Below, piece after piece: positions 22,632-34,503 of a stretch of 64,000 nt of DNA. The DNA is from Begonia masoniana. Lineage: Eukaryota > Streptophyta > Magnoliopsida > Cucurbitales > Begoniaceae. The stretch covers positions 26,624,510 to 26,688,509 of the forward strand of contig CM039509.1 in NCBI GenBank assembly GCA_022432975.1. Reading direction: 5' to 3'. The translations under genes and the position numbers were made by a program. The first letter of the stretch is position 1. Each line of letters begins with the position of its first letter. The notes beneath the pieces were generated by a model. The model worked only from the letters and a program-made list of their open reading frames with translations, was not told the origin of the DNA and searched no databases.

Positions 22632-25454
22632 TGTAACACCCGAGATTTTCAAGAGAAAGATAAAATGATAAGGTAACTATTTAATGAATAATTGTTTTAA
22701 GTAATTTAAAAGAAAAGTGAATAAGTTTGGTTAACCTAATTGGTTAATTAATTTAGACTCGGGCACTTCCAGTGAAAGTAAGCCGTGGGTTACAATTTAA
22801 TAATGAGATTTAATGAAATTCGAAATGGTCGGAAAAAACGATAAACGAGGGTTAATTAATGGTTAGTTTTATTATTAGTTTTATTATTATTATTAATTAT
22901 TATTATTATTAATTATTATTATTATTAATAATAATAATTAAACAAAATCAACAGAATGGAAAACCATTCTGTTGATACATCGAGCTCGAGCTCGAGCCCG
23001 ACGCCGAGAGAGAGGCGACGAAGGAGAACGGCGACGATCGACGAACGCCGGCGCCCAACCTCGACGCTTTCCGGCCAGAAAACGGCAGCGACTCCAGGGT
23101 GTGCGGTTTCCGACCATCCTCGCGCACGAACCGAATGGTATGCCTCCTCTGTGCCCTGTTTTCGTTCTGTTGGTGGCCGGTGGTGGGGAGCTCGATTGTG
23201 CTCCGATCGCCGGCCGTTTTTGGTCACTTCCGGCGTGGGTTTGCCAACCCTTGCGCCGGCTATTGTTGATTGGCCGTGGAATGCCCAACTTGGGCAAAAA
23301 ACAGTGAAAAACCGATTAGGGCATTTCGGTTTTGATGAATGTAGCTCGGGAATTTTGTTAGATTATTCAAATTGAAGGTGTATATGGTCGATTGGTGATG
23401 AAATAGGTGGAATTTGATAAAAATTGGAAAAGTGAAATTTTGGGTAAAAAGGGGCAGTTCGGGTTTTTGATAAATTGACCTAGCTCCGGTCATTTGTTTT
23501 AAAATTCCTTTTGGCAGATTAAAATAGGTTATTAGAGGAGCACGTGGCCGCTGGAATCGTTCGATTCCGATAACCGACGCGAAAGTTACGCGCGTTCGAA
23601 GTTTTAGGTCGGTTTTTACCGAACCCAAATTAGTGGCCGTTTAATTAAGTTTTAGTTAGAAATTGGTGATATTATGCTTTTATGCCTATTAATGAATACA
23701 ATTGTCGTTTATTAGATAGATTAAATGAATTGATGATTGTTGGTAGATTTAGGTTAAAGTTTGAATATTGGGAATTATCGGAAAACCATTAATGGAGGTT
23801 AAGTGAATTGTGAGCACCACGTGCTCGATGAAATGCCCAATTGGAGAAAGTGAAAGTTTTAGGAGAAATTGCTTTAGCCAGGAACTTAGTTTAAGTTTGA
23901 GGTTCGTTTAATTAGAATTGATTTTAATGTCTTTTAATTGTGAAATGCTTTAGGTGAAGACGACCTTTGGACGGTGCTCGGCTTACTACGGACGCCAGGT
24001 AAGTGGATGTTAGGCTTCCGGCCCTTAAGGCCCTACATCATGTCAACGTTAGGTTTTTGTATTTTGATGATGAGTTTTCTGACTGTGGGTTTAATGTGTC
24101 GGGTAGCCCAGGTTATTAGTTAATGGTTGTTTGTTAGGTTTTTAGTGATTAAAGCATGTCTAAGTATGTTATGAACTGTTTGATGATATGTCTTGATGAT
24201 ATGTTATAGGTAAAGTCCTCATGCATCATGTTTTAGAAAAGTACGAAAATGTTTTAGCATGTGTTTTCAAGAATTGAACGTAGAAACGACAACGATGTAA
24301 AACGAAAATGTAAAGTGTCTGAAGGAAGTGGTTCACCCTTCAGATGTAGACCGTGGAACGTCCAGAAAATGTATGATATCTGAAGGAAGTGGTTCACCCT
24401 TCAGGTAAAGATTTATATGTGGAACGTCTAGAGATGGAGAAACTAATCCGCCCTCCATTGGTAGAGGATTACATGTATGAATGATGTAAATGAAATGAAT
24501 ATGAATGATGAAACGAAACGAAACGAATATGAATGATGAAACGAAACGAAACGAATATGAACGATGAAACGAAACGAAATGATTATGTACGATGAAACTG
24601 TAGAAACTGCATATGTTAAGTAAAATGTTTTAAATTCATATAGTGCATCCCCTTACTAAGCATTAGGCTTACTGTTTATGTTGCATGATGTAGGTGACAG
24701 GTGAGAGTTTCCCTTGATGACAAAGAACAGGTGGTCGACGGATGGTGCTCGTGGCGACGGGGTGTGTTTTGGCTTGGCTTGAATGATGTATGTCGAATGG
24801 ATGTGAGGTAGTCTTGTTAGTTAGTAGGTCTACGTGTCGGTTTGTTTATGAAAATGTTTAAGTACATGGATTAGAGGTTTTGATAGAAAATTGTATGATA
24901 AGTCGAGTGTTGATGTATATGTATGAAAATGTTTAAGTATATGGATTAGATGCTTTGATAGAAAATGCATGAATAGTCGAGCTTTGATGTAGACGTAGTG
25001 GTAGTAGATTGTTTAGAATGTGAAGTCTTTATTTTGGAGAATATACTGGAACTGTTTGGGCATTTTTAAATGTTTAGTTATTTTAAAACAGGTATGGATA
25101 CGCTCGATTTTTAGAGCGATCCACGCAGTTTGTTTTCTTGAAAGTATAGGTTATATTAGTGTTTTGTTTTAATTGATCTTACTTTAATTGTTTTAAATGT
25201 TTTATTTGTTTTAAATTATTAATGGTTTTAGTCTAGTTTTAAATGTTTTAAAAGTCGAAGGGTTTTACGCTCAAAATGTTTTGTTTAAGTTAAAGTTAGA
25301 TCTTAAAGGTTGTTAGAGGTGGGTCAATTGTCTAGGTCCGTTTTCTTTAAAGTGTCGAGTGAAAAAGAAAAAGTTTATGAGAAAATGCGAGGGCTTAGGT
25401 AATTGTTATGTCACGGCAAGTCCGTGGCGGCCCTACGGGGTTGGGGTCGTCACA
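22632..25454 (+). mobile_element. Solo LTR (2823 bp) nested in the solo LTR at 22185
   Basis: From TGTAACACCCGAGATTTTC to GGGGTCGTCACA with exact TSD TATTT (22627-22631, 25455-25459). It is an opposite-strand relative of 16107-18758 and of the E LTRs (GTCGGTTTTTACCGAACC, CATTCTGTTGAT hairpin, ATT microsatellite near 22880-22935). Splice-like signals at GAATG|GTATGC (23137/23138), CTTTAG (23953), CCAG|GTAAGT (23998/23999) and GATGTAG (24693) give a 45-nt exon and a 695-nt second candidate intron. GC-rich overlapping frames at 22925-23375 belong to the leader. Confidence 0.95.
24300..24600. repeat. Mid-LTR direct repeats
   Basis: TCTGAAGGAAGTGGTTCACC occurs twice (about 24318 and 24380). Then ATGATGAAACGAAACGAAAC-type units occur three to four times (24483-24600). 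All lie inside the candidate second intron. Confidence 0.85.
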
Positions 25455-26649
25455 TATTTATTTGCTAGTTTCGTGATGTTTAGGGTTAATGTCCGTTTAT
25501 GCATGCTATAGGTTCGTGAACCACAGTGCTCGTGCGTTCAAGCCTGCTGCATTTCGGACCACAGGTAAGTTCATAACCGTAGGTTGGCCCTTAAGGCCCT
25601 ACATCATGGAGGTACTAGGTATTTCAGTTCTGTCGGGTTGTTTTGGGTAGAAAGGTTATAGTTTATGTTTCTGAGTTGTCTGTATTCCTCTTCATGGTAT
25701 GTTCTGTTATTTCTGTTGTCTGCCAGTTTAAGTTCAGGCACCGTTCATGCATACACGATTTTCTCTGAAAGCTCATGCAAAACTGTTTTCTGTACACTGT
25801 TTGAAATTAAATAAGATAAAATCTGACTGTCTGTAACGTACTGGTTAAGTGCGGGACGGGGACTGGCCCTCTGGTTTTATCCCTCCCTGGGAATCTGAAA
25901 ATAAATTGTCCCTAGCAAGGACCCTCTGGTTTTATCCCTCCCTGGGAGTCTGAAAATCTGCTGTGCCTGATAGTGCACCATCTGTTTGCCAGTTCCCCTA
26001 TAAGCCCCACTTATACCCCTCTGCCACTGAAATGTAAAGTTCTGTTCTGTCACTGTATTCTGAAAACTACATGCATAGCATTTTGCATCACTGCATCTGT
26101 ATTATGTTCTTACTGAGTTTTAGACTCATAGGTGAACTCTCTGATGTAGGTACTGAACCCGAAACTGAGGACCTTGTTCCTCAAAATGACGATCTGATGT
26201 AGCTGGTGGTTTGAGCTCTCGGGGTGGTTGCTGCAGTCAGACATAGCTTTCTGTCTTGAGGTTTAAGTCTTTAAAGTAAAGATCATATCTGTAAACTCTT
26301 CTGGAATTCTGGTGTTTTGTTTTAAAACTCTGTTATAGTCCTGTGTTTTGTTTATAAACTCTGCTGGGATTTTTTTGTAATGTATAGGTTCTGTTGCTGA
26401 TGTATTTAAAACCTTTGTATTTGACAGTTGAATTTATGTTCTGAAGTATTCTGGAATTGTTTGGAATATTTTCTGCTAGTCTGTGCATAGATAGTTTCTG
26501 GTTTTAGAGCTATCCATGTAGTGTGATCTTTCTTAAGTTTCTGTCAAGTTTTCTGTTGTGTTCGAAAAATCAGGTTTCGAGCTGGTTTATGAGTTTGAGA
26601 CTTTCATGTCTTCGGTTTTTACTCTCTCTGTTCGTATGTCTTCATGATA

Positions 26650-27060
26650 AAAGTTGTCAATTTTGTCTTATATACATCAACCGGTTTCGTCTTATGTACA
26701 TCAACCGATTTTGTCTTATATCCATCTACCGGTACTGTTCACTTTTGTCTTATATGCATCTACCGATTTCGTTTTATATACATTTACCGATTCCGTCTTA
26801 TATCCATCTACCGGTACTGTTCACTTTTGTCTTATATGCATCTACCGATTTCGTTTTATATACATCTACCGATTCCGTCTTATATCCATCTACCGGTACT
26901 GTTCACTTTTGTCTTATATGCATCTACCGATTTCGTTTTATATACATCTACCGATTTCGTCTTATATACATCTACCGGTACTGTTCACTTTTGTCTTATA
27001 TACATCCACTGTTTTCGTCTTATTCACATCAACTGTTCTCTTTGTTTATTTACATCCAGC
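26650..27060. repeat. 82-bp minisatellite
   Basis: GGTACTGTTCACTTTTGTCT recurs at 26731, 26813, 26895 and 26977, an exact 82-bp period. Smaller ATCTACCG(A/G)T sub-repeats lie within each unit. It creates three long overlapping frames on the plus strand. These share the repeat rather than any codon pattern, so they are not called as genes. The TACTGTTCAC core is shared with 39648-39920 and with LTR H. Confidence 0.93.
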
Positions 27061-27230
27061 TTAAATGTGTTTTCCATATTCACTTCCAGAGAAGGTTTAT
27101 ACTCTCTGTTAAGGTTTTAAAAGTATAAAGTTTTACAAAAAAAAATAGTCCCCGTTTTCTAATAACTGTCCCGGAGTGACGGCCCGATCCCGGACCCCGA
27201 TCGGGTTCGGATTTGGGCTGTCACAGGAAG

Positions 27231-27318
27231 ACGCGGTGTTCGTTATTGCTGAATTAGAGTAAATCACAGCAACAATAACTCCCACCACAGTTGCAACAAC
27301 GTCTACCTCTGCCGCATC
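27231..27318 (+). pseudogene. Copia gag piece between two insertions
   Basis: Supplies the end of the zinc knuckle (TRC) and a Gln-rich linker in the frame used at both neighbouring copia pieces. It contains two in-frame stops (a TAG after LLLN, a TAA after SQQQ). It is bounded by TSDs GGAAG on the left and GCATC on the right. Confidence 0.75.
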
Positions 27319-27371
27319 TGTAACGCCCCCGAACCCGCCCCAGCTCGGTGCGCTACTTTGCTAACCCAAAC

Positions 27372-30300
27372 TGTAACACCCGGTTTTGACGGGTTTTCAG
27401 TTTTTCGTATATGGATGGCATTATCGTAAATATATCAAATTAAGCCTGTTTGTAGACGGAAAGTTTTATTGGAACCCTATAAATGAATTGGAGTATCTTG
27501 AGAAAATAAGAGAATTGTTAGAGAGATAATGCCGATTTACGAGTTTTGATATGTCTCGTAAAATGAAGGGTATTTTTATAAATAAGTGAAATATGTCCGT
27601 TTTGCGGATCGAAAACTTTAATGGAACCCTTATGGTTAATGTGAATTTTAGAAGAAATGTGGGAATTTAAGAAATTCAAATCGAGGAGTAACGCTCAATT
27701 TTCCTTTTTAACCCTATAGCGGTTTAATTCGTAAAAATAGTAAATTAAATCCGTTTGACGAACGGAAAGTTTTATTAGAGCCCTAGTAATTAATAAAGAT
27801 TTTTAGAGAAATAAGAAATTTTAGAGAATCAAGATCGATAGGATAAATCACGAAATAGATAGAATATTATGGCGAAGGGCAAACTTGTCTTTTTCTACAA
27901 TTTAATTAATTAAAAAGGGGCAAAGCCCTTCTTCTCCCTCACGCAAATTCTAGAGAGGAATTTGTTCCCCTCTCTTGGCGACTTCAAGCTTCTCCACGGC
28001 GACGAGCTTCAATCGGCCGATTCCTCCACTCCGGTCATCAAACGTTCTTCACGTTTTCTTTTCCCCTCGCGGTTCTAGGTAAGTCTCTAGCGTTTTCCGG
28101 CTGTAGTTCTCGATTTTTAGAGATTTAAACGTTTAGGGTTTCGTGGAGATTTCGTAAAAATAGCCGGGCTTTGTTAGAATAGGTTATTTATCGCTTTATT
28201 GATGATTATTGCGCATTATTGGATGGATTGGTTGAATATTGGTTGATGATTTAAATGTGCAAAACTGGAAAATGTAGGGCAGCTTCGGTTTTTGATTTTC
28301 TGCCATTCTTCGGGTTTAGTTTTTGATAAATGAGTTTCACCATTAGAAATTAGACATTCTAAGGAGTCCATAGCAACTTGAATCACTCGATTTCGTTAAG
28401 AATTGATTTAGTTATGAATTTTTGAAGTTGTTGTGTAAAAACTGGAAAATTTCCGCGGTCAGTTCGGTTTTTGATTTTCTGGCGCTAACTGAGTTAGATA
28501 TTTGGCAAATAGACTTTACCATGTTAAACTAGACATTTTAAGGATTCTATAGCATGTTGAATCATTGAAATCGGATAAGAATTGGAGAAGTTATGAATTT
28601 TCAAAGTTTAAGTGAAATGGTAAAACGAAATTCCGGGCAGGTCACTGTTCCGATGCATTTTGACCCTCTTCCCGATTTTATCTTGCAAAGATGTTTTTAT
28701 GGGTTAAATTAGACACTTTAAGGAAGCCGTGGCCTTTGGAATCAAGCCGTTTTGACATTTGTAGATGAAGTTATAATTTTTCGAAATTGGTTCATGTTTC
28801 GAGCTAGAGTTTTAGTATTTGTGATTAAAGTCAACTGATTTGCTTGTGCTGGTTGAAATGCTTCATTTAAAGTGCCACACATGTTTATGTTCTTGTTGGA
28901 TTAGATGGCTTGGAAGTGTTGATGTACGGTTTAATACGTATATTGTAAAATGTTATAGGTGAACAAACAATTGTGGACGAAGCACGGTGAACAACGGACG
29001 CGAGGTAAGTCTCTGTGACTTGTTTGGCCGTCTTGGCCTACACCGTACGGATTGAGTCGATCGAGGAAATTGGAGATATGTTATGCTTGGGTAGTTTGGA
29101 ACGGGTAGTTAGAATTATGGTTTGTTAAGTCGTTAATTGATAGTTTAATTTTGTATGTTTCTACTTGCTTTAATTATTGTATTGAGCACGTCCATGCATT
29201 GTTTTCTAAGCACGCATGGAAAATGAATTTCAAAGCATTTTTACACGGAAAAAGGTAAACAAAGTACGTAAATGAACACAAAGATAGTCACGCCGGGTGC
29301 GGTGGTTCAGGCATGGCTGTCGGAGGAAGCATGCTTTCCCCCCGGTTAGATCCGAGGGGCTATCCAATCGCAGGATGTGCCGCTCCTATCTAACGAGAGT
29401 GAAGCCCCGGGTGACCCAGAGAAACCCAAAGAAAGAAATGAAAAGAAATGAAAAGAATGCATGGTTTGAAAGAGCATAGCATAGCATACATTTGCATTCA
29501 CTTAGATTTACTGAGCCTCTAGCTCACGTGTTAAATTCGATGGTGTAGGTGACTTTGAGACAGGTGAGGAAGACGTCCCTCCGCCTGAAGTATGAGCACG
29601 TTGAGGAAAGATGGCCCGTGGGAGTGCGCTGGCAGTCGGTGCTTGATTTTGACCTGTGGGGACATAGGTAAATGTTTTGGGATTTGATAGATAAAAAGAA
29701 ATGTATAGTTGATGTTTTAGGATGTCTGTATCTGGGTAGTATCTTGTTATGTTTTCGGTGTTTTTCAAACAGTGGAATGTTCAATTTTTAAATGGAACCA
29801 TGCGGTTCGTTTTCATGAAATTGGTTACGTTTTAATTGTGTTTTAAGTTGGTGAATAGGTGATTGATAGCGTGTGAAACGTATGTGTGAGTTAGTGTTAT
29901 TGTATAGAAGTGTGTTTTGTAAAATTGTAATGGTATGTGATGAAGGAAATGAGATTGATGAAAAAGGGTGTGTAAATGTGTGTGCAGGGCGTGAAATGGG
30001 TTAAAGAAAAGCAGCCTCTGGATTTCAAAATCCAGAGGCAGTGGCGAATAGTCGCCTGAGGGAGGAGAACAATCGCCCCTCCCTCTGCTTGAATCGCCAA
30101 AGGAGTTCACCCTTCTCTGGAGAAATCCAGAGAAGGTGGCGAGTAATCGCCTGGGTGCAGCGATCGCCATGTAAAAGTGGCGATTGCTGGCTGGCCGAAG
30201 AAACACCTGTGGCGATCAATCAGGCGACTACTCGCCTGGTTGTGATCGCCTATGGCGATCAATCGCCACATTTTGGGCGATTGATCGCCATACACATTTG

Positions 30301-30532
30301 AGGGACAAAGTCCCTTTTGTCCCTCGAATGTGATTTTAAAGTTTAAAATTTATTTAAAATGTTTTATAATTGTTTTAAGTTTATTTGAATAGTTTACAAA
30401 CATGGAATTAAATTTCCGATTTCAACTCTGATTTCAATGGTTTTATTTACGTTCGTATATTACAAAGTTTATTAAGAATAAAATGAAAAATTTTATACGG
30501 GAAAATAAAGGGTACGGGTAAGGGTCGTTACA
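27372..30532 (+). mobile_element. Solo LTR (3161 bp), B-related
   Basis: From TGTAACACCCGGTTTTGAC to GGGTAAGGGTCGTTACA with exact TSD CAAAC (27367-27371, 30533-30537). Both ends match B on the opposite strand. Splice-like signals: TTCTAG|GTAAG (28078/28079), GTTATAG (28958), CGAG|GTAAGT (29004/29005) and GGTGTAG (29548), giving a 46-nt exon and candidate introns of 880 and 544 nt. Several TAGACATTCTAAGGAGTCC-type units (28350-28740) repeat within the first candidate intron. Confidence 0.95.
30040..30295. repeat. GCGAT-NN-ATCGC palindrome cluster
   Basis: At least ten copies of GGCGA(T/C)NNNTCGCC-type palindromes occur with CTGGAGAAATCCAGAG-type inverted arms. They sit in the same LTR position as the clusters of B and of 42071-44607. 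Confidence 0.85.
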
Positions 30533-30689
30533 CAAACTGTGTTTAAAATAATTTTGACTCGGTTTTTGAGTTTTTCGAACCCTCGAAAATGTTGGAAAAC
30601 GTGAATAAAATACGTTTAAAATATGTCGGAAAAGATCGGGTCGAAACATAGTAGAAATAGGAAATTTTAAAAAAATTTCAAAATTTTTT

Positions 30690-30780
30690 TTGGTGCTGGG
30701 CAAGCGGGCTAAGCGCCGCGCGCTGGGCGCCCTGCACGCCCAGCGCCCGATCGATCGGGCCTCCTCGGGTTTTTCGGCCA
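30690..30780. other. GC-rich block in D's left LTR that differs from its partner
   Basis: A block built on GCGCTGGGC/GCCCAGCGC inverted motifs, ending CCCGATCGATCGGGCC, sits in AT-rich LTR sequence. The right LTR has the same outer arms at 60798-60880, but the central 40-50 bases are arranged differently. Flanking sequence is nearly identical between the two copies. Confidence 0.75.
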
Positions 30781-31420
30781 AAAATGCCATTTTTTCATCT
30801 TTTTTCAACTTTCCTCACTTTTCTTCATTTTCCGTCGAGCCAAACACCTCCAAAAATTCTAAAATTTTTACCACACGATCCCGACACCCTTAACCCCGTG
30901 TCCCGTAAAAATCTTGAAAAACCAACGTACAACGGTAATAAAGAAAAATAGAGAAACTAAACCCGACGTCGTTTGTTTTAAAACCAAAACGAGCGGCATA
31001 ATGCCTAAAATTTCCAAAAATCAAAACCTGCAATTTTAACTATTGACAAGATTATTCAAACCATTTCCAAAACAAATTACGAACCATATTCACAACATCC
31101 CAAAACAGCTAGGAAAATATTTACAAGACAAAATACCAAAACTCCCCCACAACTCTTGGAAGACGATGGCCGAGACGCCCCGACAATAGCCTGCACCGGC
31201 GTGCCCCGTACTCCTCCGACTGCAGCCTAATCCTGTGCTCCCTCATCGACCTCACCTGGGTAAATCTCGTCACCTACATCATAGAACACAAAACGTAAGC
31301 CTAATGCTTAGTAAGTAGGGAATGATGAATGCTAGAAAAACACAATGTAACCAATCCTATCACATGCTGTTTTTAACACTCAGTTGTGCTCATTGGCCAT
31401 TCGTTGCTTTAATCATTTCA

Positions 31421-31690
31421 TAAGCCGTGTAGATCGGGTAGCTCACATCCTATAATCGTACAGGACGGCCATTCCCAGAACTACCATTACATATTTTAGC
31501 CGGTCCTTTCATAAGCCGTACGGATCGGGTAAGCTCACATCCTATAATCGTACAAGACGGCTATTCCCAGAACCACCATTTCGTATTTTAGCCGGTCATT
31601 TCATAAGCCATGTGGATTGGGTAAGCTCACATCCTATAATCGTACAGGACGACCATTCCCAGAACCACCATTTCGTATTTTAGTTAGTCA
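31421..31690. repeat. Roughly 90-bp tandem repeat, three units
   Basis: Units contain CATAAGCCGTGTGGATCGGG, CTCACATCCTATAATCGTAC and GACGGCCATTCCCAG. The right LTR carries the same array at 61528-61800. It lies inside the candidate second intron. Confidence 0.92.
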
Positions 31691-33182
31691 TCTCTCATAG
31701 AGATCCCCTCGGGGTGCTACACACCAGCACTGTTCCCGACAAGTCACTCTAATCAAGAATAATTTTTGCCATTCACTTTATCTGATTAAGGTTCACGCTC
31801 ACAATGCCAAACAATGCAAACACTCGTATCTAGCGTAATGTAACTCATGATGCATGTTTCAAATATATGCAACACAACACGAAACAAAACAACACAGCTC
31901 AACACGAAACAAAACAACCAAACAAGCAAACAAACAAATAATTCTCTATCGTTCCATGGTGGAGGCCCGAAGGCAAAACACAAGCAATCCACTGCTTACC
32001 TGACTGCTCGGCTTTCAATTGCTTACTTCGTCAAATCACTTCGCTAGCTCGACGACCTAAATAAAGAAAACGTAACTTAGTAGGCCATTACTAAACTCTA
32101 AAGGAGGTTCTAACTAAACTAAACAACACTTAAAACAAATTCACCCTCAAAGTCCTAAAACTCAATTTTTATGCAAAATTTCTAACGTCCAAGTTCAAAA
32201 TGCCATAACTTTCTCGTTTTTCAACGGATTTCGACGTGCAACCCCAATCTGTAAATCTCTACACGTCTACTACTCATTGAAATCATCAAAGTACCCAACC
32301 AAACACATTGGCCAAGTCGGAAATACCAAAACAGAACCAGTGCTCCAAGTGTACAAAACCGGTTTTTCCATAACCTTTACCAAAACTCAAATCTATTCCT
32401 AAAACAACCTAAACTAATCTATTCAACAACTAAAACATGAAATTTAGAAACAAAACAAGAATTTGTAAGAAAAATTCGGAATTCATCACTTAGGGTTTCC
32501 AAACCCTAATCAATCTCCACCAAAAACACCTGAAACCTCCAAAAATCAACACCTAATTACATTAAACTAAAAACCCACTTAAAACTAACCTTAAAACTCT
32601 TGAAAACCTTGATGTATTGAAGGAGAGGAGGCTTCAATGGCTGCCAACTCTCATGGGAAGAAAAGAGGAAGAAAGCCAAAAAATGAGATTTACCACTTAA
32701 CCATCCAATTTTATAATTTAATACATTTCTTCCTTTTTGTTTTTTCCACAAAATTTGTAATTTTTATAAAACACACCACTTTTCCTTTTCACCAAACATT
32801 CCACGTGAGAGCCTCCTCTAAACCTCACTTTTCATTTGTTTAATTCAAATAATTTTCCTTTTATCCTATTGGTTACAATTTCCTTTGAATTTTCAACCAT
32901 TCACTTTTTGACTTTTCAAACTCCTTTTTGGTTTTGACATGTCAAAGCTCTTTTCTTTTCCATGCCTCATGCATTCCAACGTTCTTTCCAAATCCAAGCA
33001 AGCATAGCTTCAAATATAATTTACACAAAAATACTTCACTTTGTACTTCAATTCTATTGTTTTTTCTTCTAAAGTCTCACTTTTATTTCTATGATCAAGG
33101 AAAACTCTAAATGATCATTAACCACCCTTAAAGTGACCTAATCTAAGGCTACGTACGTTAGAGAAATTTTTCGAGTGTTACA

Positions 33183-33919
33183 ATCCATCCTCCTTACAAA
33201 AATTTTGTCCTCAAAATTTGAGTCTGTTATTTCTCAACTTAATTACTCCACCATCCTAACTTCCTAACTTTTGGTTACCATACTCACTCTCAACCACGCT
33301 ACAACCATAAACCTTTAACAGGAGATGACAATTTCCTATATCTCCACAGTTTTAACTTTTCGAACTATACATTTCATAGCTTAGATATGTATACGTTTAA
33401 TGACATTTACTCCAGCACTCATCATTTATACACACCATCATTTATATACACAAACGTCTCTATCCTAATTTTAATTCTTAACTTTTCGTCAAGCACAGTT
33501 CATCTAATTCCTCAATTTAGAATTCCACACCATTTTGCCTCGCAGAATCACTACATTCCAATCAAGCCTCATACCCATACTCCAAGCTTTCACTGCTTTA
33601 AATCTATCCCCTATTTTCAAAGTGTCCTCTACGGTGTCATACCTACATACATTATAATCTACCTACATACTTTATACTCAATTTGTCCAACTTCTACCTT
33701 CTAACCTTTGGTTTGCCACATATCCGGCAATGGCAAATCCTACCTCTCCAATTGTTGACTTCGCCTACTCTGCACTCCATAACTTTAAAACTCATACGTC
33801 TATTTACCTTTATTTAAACACTTATCACTATACTCCTAGACCCCTCTGACCCAGTTTTCAACTCTAACATTTCCTCAAACAATCACGATATTTTCTTCTC
33901 ACTTTTCAAACACCACCCA
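33183..33919 (-). mobile_element. Element D interior, first part, with polypurine tract
   Basis: Minus-strand TAAGGAGGATGGAT (33183-33196) abuts the LTR, preceded in element sense by a GAGGACAAAAT box. The rest is G-poor on the plus strand, without coding sequence, until E's TSD at 33920. Confidence 0.8.
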
Positions 33920-34503
33920 CGTACTGTAACGCCCCCGAACCTACCCCGGCTCGGTGCACTACTTGGCTCACTCTAACCCCGATGAAAACGACGTTTAAAA
34001 TAATTTTTATAAATCCCAAACTATACAAATTGGGCACAGCGGAATTTAAAGCTAAATCTCTCGAAGCTTTCTTATGTCATACCTAGCTGCCTCGACTCAC
34101 TAATTTCTCTTAATCCTAATCGTTAAGCACCACAACGTCCTCCCCAAAAATTTCGACAAAGTAACGCCTAAAAATGGCGCCTCCAAAATGCTAGGTACCT
34201 GCAAATGAATCAATTCTCAACCAGATCCAAAATACTCTTACTTAACTATCCAACATACGAAATCTCCAAATAGCAGTAAATAGGGAAACTAAAATATGAA
34301 CATCCCTAAGTGAAGAAAATCCACAGTATAGGGCGACACATCACCCTTAACTATGACTATATACAACAAATACAAATAGCTATACCATAACTGTCAAAAA
34401 CATCAACCAAAAAGAGTTACGCATTCCCATCATTGCCACAAAAAGACATCTACAATAAACTACCAAAATACAAAGCCCTACATCCCCCGAAGACCATGGT
34501 CGA

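Larger units (their letters stand above)
22185..27225 (+). mobile_element. Solo LTR (2.2 kb net), interrupted by another solo LTR
   Basis: From TGTAACACCCGGCATTTTTG to GGGCTGTCACA with exact TSD GGAAG (22180-22184, 27226-27230). Net length without the nested LTR is about 2213 bp. Splice-like signals: TAAG|GTAATC at 22594/22595, GCTATAG at 25511, CACAG|GTAAGT at 25564/25565, and GATGTAG at 26149. These give a 53-nt middle exon and a second candidate intron of 585 nt. Two copies of GACCCTCTGGTTTTATCCCT lie in that candidate intron, and an 82-bp minisatellite lies near the 3' end. Confidence 0.95.
27319..33182 (-). mobile_element. Element D, left LTR, interrupted
   Basis: From TGTAACGCCCCCGAACC to CGAGTGTTACA. 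After 53 bases it is cut by the solo LTR at 27372-30532, with TSD CAAAC. Net length is about 2698 bp, and it is nearly identical to the right LTR (60578-63290) in most parts. Exceptions are a GC-rich block at 30690-30780 and scattered substitutions. The exon-like stretch near 32000-32060 and the acceptor-like CACCTACATCATAG at 31270 match those in the right LTR. Confidence 0.93.

Noticed and set aside
22925..23375. Overlapping 100-139 residue frames on both strands, also at 18042-18465 and 48664-49015
   Set aside because: They are GC-rich LTR leader (first exon-like segment) with few stops by composition. The counterparts in related LTRs do not preserve a common protein.
26523..27128. 201-residue open frame and two overlapping relatives
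   Set aside because: All three frames are the 82-bp tandem repeat read in different registers. There is no domain or codon bias, and it lies inside a solo LTR.
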